From Watersipora subatra (lineage: Eukaryota; Bryozoa; Gymnolaemata; Cheilostomatida; Watersiporidae): DNA of 64,000 nt. The DNA is taken from assembly GCF_963576615.1 (NCBI RefSeq), contig NC_088709.1, positions 22,027,243 through 22,091,242 of the forward strand, in the 5' to 3' direction. The position numbers and the translations under genes are program-made. Below, in pieces: positions 12,501-22,580 of this stretch (the stretch's first letter is position 1; every line of letters begins with the position of its first letter). The notes under the pieces were generated by a model. That model was given only the letters and a program-made list of their open reading frames with translations. It searched no databases and was not told the DNA's origin.

Positions 12501-12604
12501 GGCTTCTTGCGAGATATAGCATTAGAAATCTTAGTACTTATGGATGTCACCTTTGATTTAGAGCGGCTTCGCTGATCTCTCAGTTGAACGAGCTCTGTTT
12601 CCAT
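6554..12604 (-). CDS. gag-pol: BEL/Pao Gag-Pol polyprotein (2016 aa)
   Basis: Copies the element through an RNA intermediate and inserts the cDNA. From the N-terminus: a charged, helical region (1-200); a Ser/Thr-rich linker (about 210-420); a BEL gag domain of DUF1759 type containing RRTWPEFRAVW (about 435-640); a zinc knuckle CX2CX3HX4C at 685-697, one residue shorter than the usual CX2CX4HX4C; and an aspartic protease of DUF1758 type with FDGGS at 773-777. Next come the reverse transcriptase with YVDD at 1218-1221, RNase H with SDAS (Asp 1399), an H2C2 zinc-binding motif (about 1690-1730) and the integrase core with D1777, D1842 and E1892. All catalytic residues I looked for are present. 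The ATG at 12604 is 37 bases from the 5' LTR. The frame ends early: the normal C-terminal tail is in another frame (6346-6570). Confidence 0.95.
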   Translation of the reverse strand: METELVQLRDQRSRSKSKVTSISTKISNAISRKKPMQDIDSLVDLLDDELSKFTSLHELYCDLLTKDLDSSFVSYKVVNELDLPQYFEHVQKHYDDTISAVIHYERDMKCCEANVLQKDIEVLLDQKEFLMEQLCSGSDVVFREVESIIRDVKSKVNTMLKLDVKDYSSFYASVDSYITSLQHKVMLVKQGSHVPKLHQTVSAESIHENSSTTESDSLATNDNISTQSSVIATGLTSFTPALPLSAASSSLTSSHPNLSATTSSMPNNSSSSNHVNVQVASSESSMTLGVDSGPAPLQTMRSVGRQMVSTQLQVIPERSLGSTMSQQVTTLSQQMSNTELSQASNDVNRSMSIMTPSIVRPQSSFLSSTPLIGTGNISPSSTERTLNLSVTAAYNQGPRLPGQYISTSTLPTHRGYSNNNGNTPIGSNRDSRFKRAALPTFNGDRRTWPEFRAVWLSYAHAECISEEERAWNLKQCLKGEALTHVKAILANQPMAHERMWKRLEDLYSDASAAVKFAFADLDKLKPLSDGDTRGLIEFVNTVELCYSHLGEVQQLSAVTGAQIDTLEGKLPSVIRRDWLRIYRSMTVQQRIHPFTSFMQFLEEERDMCVREVSELNSNRQWQEKTERRVATKTHAARAEKAPNSNYSPCLIHTHAQTKHTTMECNKFKKMLRKDMIALLSKHKSCFKCGKGHMRQDCPDQTPCDRCGRTDHHSLLCRGAAQNPKPEGKSSSQPVQPLKDERSTSHARQGSSYSIFPIQEVHVAGSSQQAMIFFDGGSNATYVSKDAVKRLKAKKVGTTHLEITCVGNVVTEHHTNCYRLNLLNSKGKVVSIVAYCMNEITGPVSSLNFETLKSLFPHRKDLSALVREGGIVDILLGNDYFGHHPKVEIDKAGSHLSLMEGTFGNCLQGSHPLLQQLPVVSNLIGSSCVEGDLPIQQSAQTCLTRAEMNTVEKFIHCEEMVTEIQPRCGSCKCGKCPIRGHTYSFREQQEVEIIRSNLSYDPKLEAWVTKYPWLIDPKLLPDNYSAVFATLRSTEKSLLKRGEQWKQIYCEQIQDMLDRCVARKLSDKELKEWNGPVFYISHLAVENPKSMSTPVRIVFNSSQTFEGQSLNEALAKGPDNYISSLLGILIRWREGKSVLIGDVKKMFNSIHIGITEQHCHRFLWRNMDATKKPDTYAITRVNMGDRPAPAISTEAILKTAEMMKEKFPRVATLLNESMYVDDIVESVSDDSEAHQLADDATTVLKKGGFQIKGWTFNGKGEDKSMQVLGVLWNGCSDTISFKPKLNFSKKVRGQHTAPDLDINEVSQAIPHILTKRLVLEQVMRLYDPLGILSPFIVTGKMYLRDTWDLGIGWDEPLPDQLRSKWRAFFTHMCEFNTLEYDRCLTPEGAQGSPTLVIFSDASDKAYGFVAYIRWRLRDESYFCRFVLAKSRIAPIRKLSTPQLELNGAVLAKRGREIIGKEMRIKFDKVVHLTDSETVLCMLKKKSTRFKLYEGVRIGEIQAASKDISEWRWIRGEDNPADWVTRGRRPQELGPVTSWWRGPDFLYKDEVEWGTRTIHEVGQPQEPLPGEKKVVHTHQTKATQNHQLSIDYSRYKTNKRLVWVFARLLAIKDGRSFKAGRICNITVKHLEESKKLIIKDVQATMKADLEQAVRGRYARLKPVINKDGIWVIGERMGDNNPLQQGSDDPPLKLLPTNHPYTRLLMDEAHTEGGHRGRDATLARFRHAYWTPQSTKLAKSVKTNCRLCKIRDPQLLTQEMGKLPKGRLTPALPFSQIVLDLFGPFPVRGEVQKRTTGKAWAVIFTDLASRAVHIEAVFGYDTSSFILALRRFTNIRGWPSVIYSDPGSQLTHAEKELKMLWNSLDQKMIYKASADHGLQWVFGAADSPWYQGAAESLIRSAKRCFAFSTGGQRLSPAEFLTLCTEAANIMNERPLGRIPSEDSTINLLTPNSLLLGRAHSNSVGDAAMTVDSIKTRAEIVNSTCNKFWKRWVELYAPTMAYQSKWYKKTRNLVLGDSDG

Positions 12605-12641
12605 GATGATGGCTTGGCTTGCAGTCTCAAAATCTTGTTAC

Positions 12642-13394
12642 TGTACTGGATTCGCTCCCAGGAAAGCACTTGTTAACGGACCACTTGATGAGTAGTATAC
12701 ATAGTTTGCTTTGCTGTATTGTTACTCATAAGCAGTCGTACTATAAAGTACAAGAAGTAAACATTGAATAATACAATATTGCATGACTAACAGTACATAA
12801 TTGCATAATAGTGGTTTAAAAATTACCATGCACATATGATTTGACAAAGAATGCAGAAATAATATGACAGTAATACTTGTTACAAACTCACACAAGATTT
12901 TGCTTCCTTAGAGCCAAGAAACACCTAGATAAACAGGTGCTACATTGCACATATATAATATAGATTCTGTAGCAGAAGCTAAAAAGAACAAAAGCAAACT
13001 TTAAAATGCAGATACTAATTTAAAATACTACATGCATGATAAAATGCATTCTTCACAAAACAATTAAAACACAAGAATAAAACAAGCATTATTTTATGTA
13101 CTTACATAAATTGTATAGAAATATCAGTCCAGATGATAGGCTACTGCTGTAGTAAGCAATTGCTACATTTTAAAATGAATAATATGTATAGATAAAATAG
13201 TTTAGTGTGTAAGCAGTAATTATGGATGCTTACACAAAGGTGTCTGACTGAGCACTGACTCAGTGACCTAATTTAACTGAGCAAGGCAGCCAAGAATGTT
13301 TTGTGGTAAAAATGCTTCCTACCTAATGACAAAAACATATGTCATGATTCATTTCAAGGTTTGACCAACAAGCGCTGTAAGCTATCCCAACACA
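12642..13394 (-). repeat. BEL/Pao 5' LTR
   Basis: 753 bp, nearly identical to 5343-6095. It is followed by the duplicated target catat (13395-13399), after which family X copy B resumes. The element's promoter is expected here, transcribing leftwards. Confidence 0.97.
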
Positions 13395-14450
13395 CATATG
13401 ATCTTCATATGACGGTCTATTGTGATTTATATATTGATATATCTGTAATTGAGAGCTGAAGTACATATGTAATTTGTGAACCATAAAAGGGTGAACTCAA
13501 GCATATGGCAGCCACATATATACATGTACTGGTTTAGTAATATTCTAGAAGATTCTTGCATATAAATAGTGATTAAGCAATAAAGATTATCGCGCATGAG
13601 CAGTTAATGACCATGCAACCAATATGAGTCAACATTGCCAAATAATATCCAGAGTTAGTTATAACATTATTTTTTGCTTGAATCACGCAAGCAGATACTG
13701 GACAGGATGCAAACGTGTTTGACATATATCATTTTTATATTCTGTGAAACTATCTCAAGAATAAAATGTAAAATCACTGTGTAAAACGATGTTGCATCAT
13801 TTGCCTTAATATAGCCGGAGTTGTCTTCACAACTGGAACAAAGAAATTTGTCTTTGCAATATTGCACTTATGATGTGTTAGTTTCATAATATTTTTCACT
13901 GTATTTAATGACTAGCTTGTGAGCCATTGGCTCGCTCAATCTGTGTGAGTTTTTCATTGCATTGTTCACAGTGCCAGACTAAATGTACAAAAGACAAAGA
14001 AATACTAAAGCGATAGGCACCTATCAACAATTTTATTTATTTGAACGCCAATTGCTCACGGCTAGCATAAGGTAGGCTTTTGCTGAAGATTCAAGAAAAA
14101 TATAAAACCTTACCTTTTCACCATTTTTGCTTCCCACATCTTTGGCTAGGTATAAGACAGTTTATTCATTAATTTGATGTTTATGGAGTTTTCTTGGCTC
14201 AATCTATTTTTTTATTAGTCAGAAACTGGCCCTTCCTTTGCTACCCAAGCTTCTATGCAAGCTTTGACTGCAAGTGTATCTTTTTTGTGAGAATACCATT
14301 TTTTATTTAGGTAAAATATGCTCACCGTGGCATTGAGGGTCAGTGTTGATTGGTTTTGCATGTCTGTAAATAAATTTAGTCTGGGAGATGGCAAACTTGC
14401 TCGGCAATAGGAAGTAGGAAAGACTGTTGCGCATAATATAAGAGTCAGAT
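13395..14450 (-). repeat. Family X copy B, part right of the BEL insertion
   Basis: Collinear with 943-1732 up to about 14215, with small indels. It continues to about 14450, where it matches the diverged copy C at 52630-52985. Minus-strand translation around 14400-14230 and 52860-52700 aligns between the two copies and shares the segment WVAKEG, so the family once encoded a protein there. Confidence 0.7.
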
Positions 14451-15687
14451 AGGATTGTCAGATTTTGTTCTAGTTTTTTGCATTAGAAAGCTGACATATT
14501 TTTCTGTTAGAATATGGTATAATTTATAACGGGCTATCATTTTGTCTGAACACTAAAATCACAGTTTTGATATGAGCCATCTAATAGAGCTAATATCTAA
14601 TGGTATTTCAAGTTTGGCAAGAAATATTTGCTTCAAAAAAACTTTACATCGCAATGAAACGTTGTCGAATAATGCTTAGATGTGTAGAAATATATAATAG
14701 ATTGAGTGATGCAGCAAAATTGTTACACAATAAGTCAAGCAGACAATCAGGTGAGATGATCGACAGCACGATTATAAATGATTGAGGTTGAATAATTTAC
14801 TTGTTCACCTATTTTCAGAGACCAATAATGAACTGTGTGTAGGCAGAAACATCGCAAACCACTCTCAGTATGCCAGCGTCAAAAACATGGCGCTGGCTGG
14901 GAACAGTGGTATATTGCTGCACTCAGCACATTGATACTTAGTCTCCATTCACTTCCAATCAGTGTTCCTGGCTGTTCTGTGCCTCAAAGCATTGTACGAA
15001 TGACACTGATGGGCAACCATTTTTCTTCTACTGTTTGTTGCCGGGTTGAGGGATTGAAAATGATCGATCATGTTTAGGCAAACAAAATTATCGCCGGCTG
15101 ACCACACTCCTCTCTCAAAAAAATGAGTGTACAGATCATTGTATTTAGTGTTTCCTTCATTTCAACTGATTTCACTATTAGTATGACTACTACTGGTACC
15201 TTGAATAGGAACGTCATTCCTACCTCTTAAAAACAATTGCTGGAGTCATTTGACGGCAGAATATTTGTATACAGAGAATAAATCATCAACCCAACTGTAA
15301 CTGGCCATAAATCCTACAATTTCATCCACTAAAATGACAGTTGTTGCATTGTTTTTGTAATGCTAAAACAAATACTAAAATGGTCAACAAAACTATTTTC
15401 ATTTCATTTTTTGCTACTAGCTTCTAAGACTTGTACGCACATTTTTCCTTGAAGTAGTCATCAAACATGTCTTGATCCCCATATTTACCATCATCTGAAT
15501 CAGCTTTACCCCTAGAACTAATAGCAATGCTAGATGTATTTACATATCATAGCAAAATTACCATACAAATGGTAATAGCAGACAAAATAGTCATCAGCTG
15601 GAAATCACTAGTAGTGAAGAAAACTCGCAAAAGTGGCGTGGAGACAACTCTTATTTTTATTACGCTGTAGCTAATGCTGCCATCAAT
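14451..15687. other. No gene recognised
   Basis: Short open frames (e.g. 14600-14785, 14835-15077) show no recognisable domain and no plausible splice context. No strong repeat was noticed apart from simple A/T runs. Confidence 0.5.
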
Positions 15688-16190
15688 ACAACCTGCTGAA
15701 CCCAACAGGAGGAAGCTGAAACCAACTCACTTGGGCTCTGCTGAACCCAACAGAGTGCGCTGAACCCAAAGCTGCCGACTGTACAACCTGCCAAAACCGA
15801 CAGGAGCGAGCTGAACCCAACTCGCTTATGTTTGGCTGAAACCAACAGAGTGCGCTGAAACCAACGCTACAACCTGCCGAACCCAACAGGAGGCAGCTGA
15901 AACCAACTCACTTGTGCTCTGCTGATAACAACAGAGTGCGCTGAACCCAACGCTGCCGACTGTACAACCTGCCAAAACCGACAGGAGCGAGCTGAACCCA
16001 ACTCGCTTATGTTTTGCTGAAACCAACAGAGTGCGCTGAAACCAACGCTACAACCTGCCGAACCCAACAGGAGGCAGCTGAAACCAACTCACTTGTGCTC
16101 TGCTGCACCCAACAGAGTGCGCTGAACCCAACGCTGCCGACTGTACAACCTGTCGAAACCAACAGGAGGAAGCTGAACCCAAATCGCTTG
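15688..16190. repeat. Minisatellite, about 181 bp higher-order period
   Basis: About 2.7 copies of a roughly 181 bp unit; identical blocks start at 15793 and 15974, and at 15873 and 16054. Each unit is itself made of 18-25 bp subunits around gctgaaMccaacag / tgc. Open frames across it (15660-16067, minus) are a by-product of the period and are not genes. Confidence 0.9.
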
Positions 16191-16250
16191 TTTGCATTTA
16201 TAATCTCTGCACTTTAAAGGTGAATGTCTTGAGTTAGTCTTTACACAGCC

Positions 16251-17061
16251 TGTCTAAAACTACTCTTGGCATAAATAAATCTTGTCTTCTTGAAATAAAC
16301 TTTATTATTCAATGTAACTGTATACACAAATCCGTAGCGATACAGTATCCAGACTGCCATACAACACTTCGCCTTGCTCTTTTTATACAGAGCTACCAAA
16401 AACACAACTTGCTATTGGTTAAAAAATATATAGCTCAACCACATCAGCAAAACAACATTTCGAGCACAATAAAGAGTAATTACCTTCGTTTAAAGGTGCC
16501 TGTACATAAAAAGAATAATTTCCTACAATTGAACTATGTACGACTTGGTATAATATTTTCCGAAATAAAATATGAAAATTGACATTCTAGAACAACCAGT
16601 AATTATCTAATTGGTTAATTAAACTATTTACATAAGCTAGCGCCATAGTGACAGTATTAGTGTCTATAATACCGCCGTTTCTCTACAGCCTACCTCACAG
16701 AAGCAAATTATTTACCGTTGCTAATAATTTAATTATTTGAACGAGCAACCGCATTAGTGCCACCTCCTTCCCGGTATGACACAGATCCGGTAGGGCTTCC
16801 GGACTCCCCAGCCTTAACAAGACGCTAGCACCAGCGATCACCTCGACGACGGCCAAGGTCACCCTCACCCATTCGCAGCGACACAGATCTGCTGGACCTT
16901 CCAGTAAAATCGAGTTCTGCTGAACTCCATCACAGACCCAACGGCCTCTTTGAGGGCCACCACTTTGTTCAAAAGAGTTGTTTTTGTGCATTAATGGTGT
17001 GAAGTCTTCCTTGGATGCTATGTAGCCATTCGTTAATGGCGGATTACTAATTTTTATAACA
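16251..17061 (-). repeat. Probable 3' LTR of Gypsy element 1
   Basis: In minus sense the purine tract at 17080-17063 (ending GGGGAGAGTGG) is followed by TGTTATAAAAATT, the usual polypurine tract and LTR start. A polyadenylation-type AATAAA in the same sense lies near 16300. The far end is uncertain; the TG at 16251 is my best guess. No second LTR is in the window, because the element is cut at 19656. Confidence 0.6.
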
Positions 17062-17129
17062 CCACTCTCCCCTAAGTCTTGATTCTGTCCCAAAATCGGT
17101 CTATCTGGTGGCGAAACACGCTTCATCCT

Positions 17130-19656
17130 ATTTAGCCAATAACCAGAGAGATGTGCAGGCTGTTTGACATTCCGGCCAGAACGACGTGCGGCCAGAGTTG
17201 ACCCTCTTTTACTGTTACTGGAGGGTCATTCTCCTCTAGGAGAGGATCCTGGATGTCTTGCACTTATCCAGACACTGGCTCATTCAAGTCTCCTCAATAA
17301 AGCTTAATCCTGCACTCATGCTGAACTGTCAGTTTGCCTCTTCGCTCCATCTGGTAGGTCTGGAATGGGAGTACCATAGTTATGGGATATGGCCTGACAT
17401 ATTCAGGCTGTAACTTAGCTCATCGACCCTTTCCTTTAAAATATGACTTGAGCCAGACTCTATCGTCAATCACAAACTTAGACTCTTCCTCACTGTCATC
17501 AGTTCTAGGGGCACGGAATTGTTGCTGTCGTAGTCTCTCATGCACTGTCTGTAGATCGTTCTGCAGATGAACTGCGTACTCATTTTCAGAGCAGACTGCA
17601 CCAGTCGGATAGTTAAGGAGTAGATCATGGGGCAGGCGTGTCTCTCTACCAAGCATGAGGTAGTTTGGAGTCTCACCAGTACTCGAATGGGGGATGGCAC
17701 GCACTGCACGCATAATCTGGGGAACCAGTTGATCTCATTCCAAGTGTTCTCATTCGGCAAGCATAGCTCTCAGTGAGTTTCCCATTGTTGGGTTCAACCT
17801 CTCGACCACAGAGTTTCCTTGAGGGTGGTATGGAGCGGACTGCGTCTTGTCACAATTCCACAGCTTACAACATTCAGCAAGCAACTCCGATTGAAATTGT
17901 GACCCCTGGTCTGTGTGAATAATTTCTGGTATGCCAAAATAGCTGAAGATCCGTTCATCCAACACATGAGTCACTGTGCTGGCCTGTCCATCTGGAATGG
18001 GGATGGCATCATACCATCTCGTAAAGTGATCAGCCAGCACCAAAATTTCTGTATTCTCTTTTGTAGTCTCCGGTAGTGGACCACACAGGTCTACAGCGAT
18101 AATCTGCCAGGGTCTTCCTGCCCAGAGTTTGTTCCTGATATTGTGGCTCTTATGAGAGGCAGGCTTGGACTTCTGACATGGTATGCAGGCTTGGATCCAC
18201 TGCCTCACTTGACTTGTCATGCCTGGCCAATACCACCTTTGACGCACTACCGCCAACGTTTTGTTGAAACCTAGATGAGCTTCTGCATGTGTGGCCTGTA
18301 TAACTTCAGCCCTCATGCTCATAGGGCAGACTGTCCTCCATGTCTGCGAGCTCCTCTGGAAAATTTACCTGTATGTAGCACACCCTCTTCAGTTAACCTC
18401 AAATACTCCCCTGGCCTGAGCAGCTTTTGTGCATGCCAACCAAGCTCTCTACCGGAAATGGTAGCCTGTTCCCTCACAGCCTGATAAACATTTTTGATTT
18501 GCTCATCTATCTTCTGCTCCTGAGCAATATCAACGACATCAGTCCTCCCCTGAGTATCACACGCAGCTGTTGAGCAGTCCAAAGGTTGACTGTCAGCCTG
18601 TAGTTGTATCATCGGTTTCTGATCAGGGAACTTTCTTTGGCACTGCTGGCAATCATGGCAGACCTGCCAGCTGAGTCCATTGGCATTGCCGTGTTTCAAA
18701 CCTTTGCAGTGCAGCGGTTGGAAGTTATACTCCGTCAATATCTGCAGCCACCGTGCTAACTGACCTGCAGGATTGGGCATACAGTGAAGCCAGGATATTG
18801 AGGCATGGTCAGTACGAATGGTGAATTCCCTTCCAAACAAAAGAGGACGGAAATGCTTCACAGCGTTAATGATGGCCAGAAGCTCCTGACGAGTGACACA
18901 GTAGTTCCTTTGCTCTTTAGTATACATTTTAGAAAAAATAGGCAATGACTCCCTCATGGCCATCTTGGATTTGCGACAGAACTGCTCCAGTGCCAACCCC
19001 ACTGGCATCTGTGTTCAAGAGGAAGGGCAGTGAATGGTTCGGGTAGGCAAGGATGGGTGCGGAAGTGAGTCTCTCCTTAAGCTCTTGGAACGCCAGCTTA
19101 CATTTCTTTGTCCATTCAAACCTTGCATGCTTCAAACTGAGCTGGCTCAATGGTCGGCTGATGTCAGAGTAGTTGTGGATAAACCTCCGATAGTATCCGC
19201 AAGTGCCCAAAAAGGCCCTCACGTCCCTTTTGTGACGAGGTACTGGCCATTCCTTTACAGCAGTATTCTTGCTTTCTTCAGTCTCCACCCCGCTAGTACT
19301 TCCTACATGCCCTAGGTAGTGGACTCTATCAGCAAACAATCTGCATTTTGCTGGCTTTAGCTTCAGCCCAGCTTCTTGTAGCCTTACAAACACCTCTTTT
19401 AGACGCTCCAAATTGCTATTTAAATTCTTAGAGAACACAATAATGTTGTCAAGGTAGATTAATAGTGTCTTCCAATGCAATCCTCTTAACAGTCTCCATC
19501 AGTCTTTCAAAGGTAGACGGAGCTGAGGTCAAACCAAATGGGAAAACTTGCCACTCCCATAATCCTGATCGTGTGGCGAAGGCAGCCTTTTCCTTTGCAT
19601 CATCTTCCATTTCGACTTGCCAGTAGCCGCTAGTGAGGTCCAGAGTGTTAGTTAGT
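17130..19656 (-). pseudogene. pol: Gypsy element 1: 3' part of pol (RT to integrase), broken
   Basis: Minus-strand frames follow each other in Gypsy order. The reverse transcriptase (19656-18930) has the TSGYWQ..FPFGL block near 19600-19530 and then YLDN in place of YLDD, so a catalytic Asp is lost. RNase H follows (about 19010-18720; TDASG at its start, TDHASI). Next are the integrase zinc finger (H..H..C..C, 18290-18190) and the integrase core (17750-18322; VDLCGP, HTDQGS, VVERLN). The C-terminal part (17713-17130) resembles the GPY/F-chromodomain region. At least three frame changes separate these blocks. Everything 5' of the RT palm, including gag and protease, is missing from 19656 rightwards. 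It is a dead, 5'-truncated copy next to its 3' LTR. Confidence 0.9.
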
Positions 19657-20654
19657 GTTAGTTAAAAGCTTGCTATTTTGTTTTGCCCACTGGTATTCTC
19701 TGTGTTTCAGTGTGACCATTTAATTGATATGACTACTCACTGTGGTGTTCTCATCTTCATGTAAGTCTTGATATCTTTGCTCAGAGTGGCAAATTCCTAC
19801 CAGAGCGTTTTAAACTACTGGACAAAATATGGTTAAAGCCGGTTGACAGATATTCAATTGTTTAAAATTATCTGGCATAAGTCAGTAAAATAATTGTATT
19901 TTCATGATTCAAATCGCATTGCTAACTGGTGTTCTCTTTTTGAACGATGGAGCAACTGTTACCAATCTTGTTCGACATGATATTTTGGATGTTCCGTTCA
20001 TATTCCTTCATTTTCTATTTTTGAGCTTAATTTGAACCAATGCCATGTGGCTAAATAAATGTTCAATTGCGCCAGCGGATGCTGGCATTATTATACAATT
20101 TAGAACTCATGGTCTTTGATTGGTTTTCTCTGTTTGCATTCATTCAGCATAAGCTAGAAATATTTCATTTCCGACACCTTTTTCAATTCTTTTATGAAAA
20201 GGTATTTTGGAAAAGGTTTTTCTTCATGATTGTTATATGAAGTAGTATATTATTATTAGTACTATTATTGTTCCGCTAAGCTCGAAGAATCTTTTGCTTG
20301 TTCTCGTTGCGTATTGGTTAATAATTTTTCTCTGTACAGTGAATGCATTAGATTAGTTGGGATGTGCGCTGGTGTAAGAACATTCCCAAGCCTGTAGAGA
20401 AATTTATTTCTGATGGCGTCACTGCTAGCAAGTTTTAACCAAATCTGACAGCATTCTGTAAAACGGCAGCCATTAGGCTGGCATTAGTCAAAAGCAATGG
20501 ATATCGGTCAGGAAATATCCATGTTTTAACTTATCTAGGTAAACCAAAGTTATTCACAATATGACAGATGTCAGCATTCAAGTTTTTATCATCAGAGCAT
20601 ATTACCACCATAAATGGCTGCTTTCTCAATTAGGTCTTTTGCGCATCTAATTAG
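19657..20654. other. No gene recognised
   Basis: AT-rich spacer right of the truncated Gypsy copy. A short gttagtta-type tandem repeat lies at about 19648-19665, exactly at the truncation point. Confidence 0.5.
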
Positions 20655-20891
20655 CTATTCTACCTTGTGGCACCTGGGAATTGTGGTTTTGCAGAGCCCC
20701 GTACTGAGTAAGAAGAGCAGATGAGCGAGGGTGGTCGCAAAAGTATTTGTCTCAATAACATGACGTGCGATTGCATTTACAGTTACCTCTGCAACAAGAA
20801 GATTTAAATGGTCTGCAAAACAACCATATACGTTGATCTTAGGGCTTTTGTCTTTCACAAGCTGCCTCATTTTGATGCATCCTGCATCCAT
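20655..20891 (-). pseudogene. hAT-family transposase fragment
   Basis: A minus-strand frame of about 78 codons resembles the middle of hAT transposases (ZMYM/zf-TTF related): MRQLVKDKSP..., then a C-x-DHLNLLVAEVT block corresponding to the usual C(A/S)xHxLNL segment, and a terminal PRCHKV matching the family's (P)xxxxTRW-type boundary. It lacks the zinc finger, the catalytic residues and the dimerisation domain. It directly abuts family X copy D. This is a relic; identification rests on motif resemblance only. Confidence 0.5.
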
Positions 20892-20894
20892 TTT

Positions 20895-21290
20895 TTATTG
20901 TAGGGGTCCAAAGGTCACAAATGGTTTAGTCTGCTTGCTACTGAACACAACGCGTGTCAGATACTCTCTTCTACTCATGTTCATTTGCTTCCTTGTTTGC
21001 CTTTTGTATTCATCTCTCGCAGGCAGTTTTCTAAAACATTTCCATCTTGGATGGAAGTGTCATTCTTTTTATTTGCAAGACTCTTCGTGACTCTGACCAT
21101 GTTCTAAGTGGCAAATGCTTGAGTAAGCTTGGTACTCAGCTCTGATGTATACTCTCTCATTTTCATTCATTGATTCGATGTCGACGATTTGTCGCTGAAG
21201 CTTTCCAGATTCAGCAGCAAACCTGTGCAATTCCGAGGCAAGTTCACGAAATTATGTCATGCTTGCCATGCAGGAGGGCTTTGTATTGGG
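20895..21290 (-). repeat. Family X copy D (fragment)
   Basis: Diverged match to about 505-870 and 4900-5260: ggtcacaaatggtttagtctgcttgctactg and gctgaagctttcc...ttcacgaaattatgtcatgcttgccatgcagg correspond block by block. In minus sense both copies keep partly open frames (VRV.KSL..KKN.TS), again hinting at lost coding content. Confidence 0.75.
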
Positions 21291-21878
21291 TGCAGCTTTG
21301 TATTGGGTGATCGAAATTCTTCGACCGTCATCCTGATTTCTTGAAGACTTTTCCTCATCTCATTTAGCATCAACTTTTACCTTTGTTGGTGTGTCTTGCT
21401 TGAGGGTCTTTTTTTGCTCACTTATTTTCAACTTTATCCTGTTATAAATCGAAGCCTTGTATTTTCTTTCATTTTGGGCTCTGTCTATTTTTAATGTGAA
21501 AAAGTGGAAGTTTAAAACAGTATCTATATGCAGAAAGGTCGCCTACAGATATAGAGAATAAAAATACACTTGCTACCAGTTAATTCCAATATTATCACCG
21601 ATCTCCACCAATAGTTCCTTTGGGGTGAGCTCTTTGGTTTCATACTTGGTCCACAACTGATCCAAATTTTGCTCCTGACATCGTATTTTTCCTCTGTTGT
21701 GCTGTTGTGCTTTTTCCTCTGTTGTGCGACAGATGCCTAGGCATCTGTCGCCTAGGCATCTGTCGCCTTATCGACTGTCACTCAACTGTCCATTTACCGT
21801 TCTCGCTATTCTTCTAACAGTGCTTTTTTATAATTCTTTGTTTTATCACCTTGTTTTATCACCTTGTTTTATCCTTTG
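21291..21878. other. No gene; palindrome and short tandem repeats
   Basis: Contains a perfect 26 bp palindrome without loop at 21726-21751, followed by a repeat of its right half (cctaggcatctgtcg). A 14 bp unit (cttgttttatcac) is repeated about 2.5 times at 21840-21875, directly before the Tc1 copy. Confidence 0.7.
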
Positions 21879-22580
21879 CAGGGTTTATACAAAATACGGA
21901 ATCTCCTCAAATTTTTCTTACATAGCAATGAATTGTGAGTTGTATTTGTATTTTCTATAATAAATTTACATAATAATAGAGAATTATATATCATCTGAAT
22001 TGTCACAACGTTGGCTTTTTTATAAAATTGATTTAAAACCACATCTTATTGTCTTTGACATGGTTTTTATTATGGAAAAAAAGTAAAGACAGATTTGGAT
22101 GGCATTTAAAAGAGCTGTTTTGGTCCTTAAGATGATCAATACTTGGTAGGCCAACCTCATTGTCAATCACTGCTCGGCAGCGCCTGGGCATACGATCTGT
22201 CAGCATCTGAAGCTCTTCAGGTATCACTGATCGTTGCTAGGATTGCTAGGATTTTATTAGTATGTTTGTCTTTAGTTATGAGACTGCCTGTTCTGTTCCA
22301 CAGATTTTCAATTGGGCTCAGGTCTGGTGACTGGGCAGGCTGGATCAGAGTGTTAACATTATTATCAGCAAACCACTTCTGGCTGTGAGGCATGGAGCAT
22401 TATCTTGCTGGAACAACCACTCTCTATCAAACAAACTTCTAGCAGATGGTATCATCACACTTTGAATTACTCCACAGTATTTCTCTGCATTAATTATACC
22501 ATCAACAAAATGTAATCTACCAAAACCAGTAGCAGAGAAACAACCCCACTCCATTACTGAGGTGGGATGCTTTATCATAG
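21879..22580 (-). pseudogene. Truncated Tc1-like transposon (3' part of transposase)
   Basis: Same Tc1 family as the complete copy at 26269-28050. The left end (cagggtttatac...) is a decayed version of that copy's terminal repeat, and the next 170 bases are collinear. Minus-strand frames hold the DDE core: the KHPTSVM..WGCFS block, WLFQQDNAPC with the second catalytic Asp (22578-22345), and the PEELQ...MPRRCRAV C-terminus (22227-22033). The DNA-binding half and right terminal repeat are missing beyond 22580. Confidence 0.85.

Larger units (their letters stand above)
5343..13394 (-). mobile_element. Full-length BEL/Pao LTR retrotransposon, recent insertion
   Basis: The element is 8052 bp, with its coding sense on the minus strand. 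Two 753 bp LTRs start TGTACTGG and end CCAACACA, and the element is bordered by the 5 bp duplication catat (5338-5342 and 13395-13399). I saw only one difference between the LTRs (near 5469 and 12768), which points to a young insertion. The family X copy at 1-1732 shows the same site unoccupied. Between the 5' LTR (right side) and the gag-pol ATG there are only 37 bases, and I see no TGG-starting primer-binding site there. The internal domain is one long gag-pol frame followed by a short terminal segment in another frame. Confidence 0.97.

Noticed and set aside
15660-16217. Overlapping frames encoding Cys/Ser/Val-rich peptides
   Set aside because: They exist because the minisatellite period is nearly free of stops in some frames; no start context or domain.
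16695-17126. 143-codon minus-strand frame
   Set aside because: It spans the end of Gypsy pol, the polypurine tract and the LTR, so it is not a separate gene.
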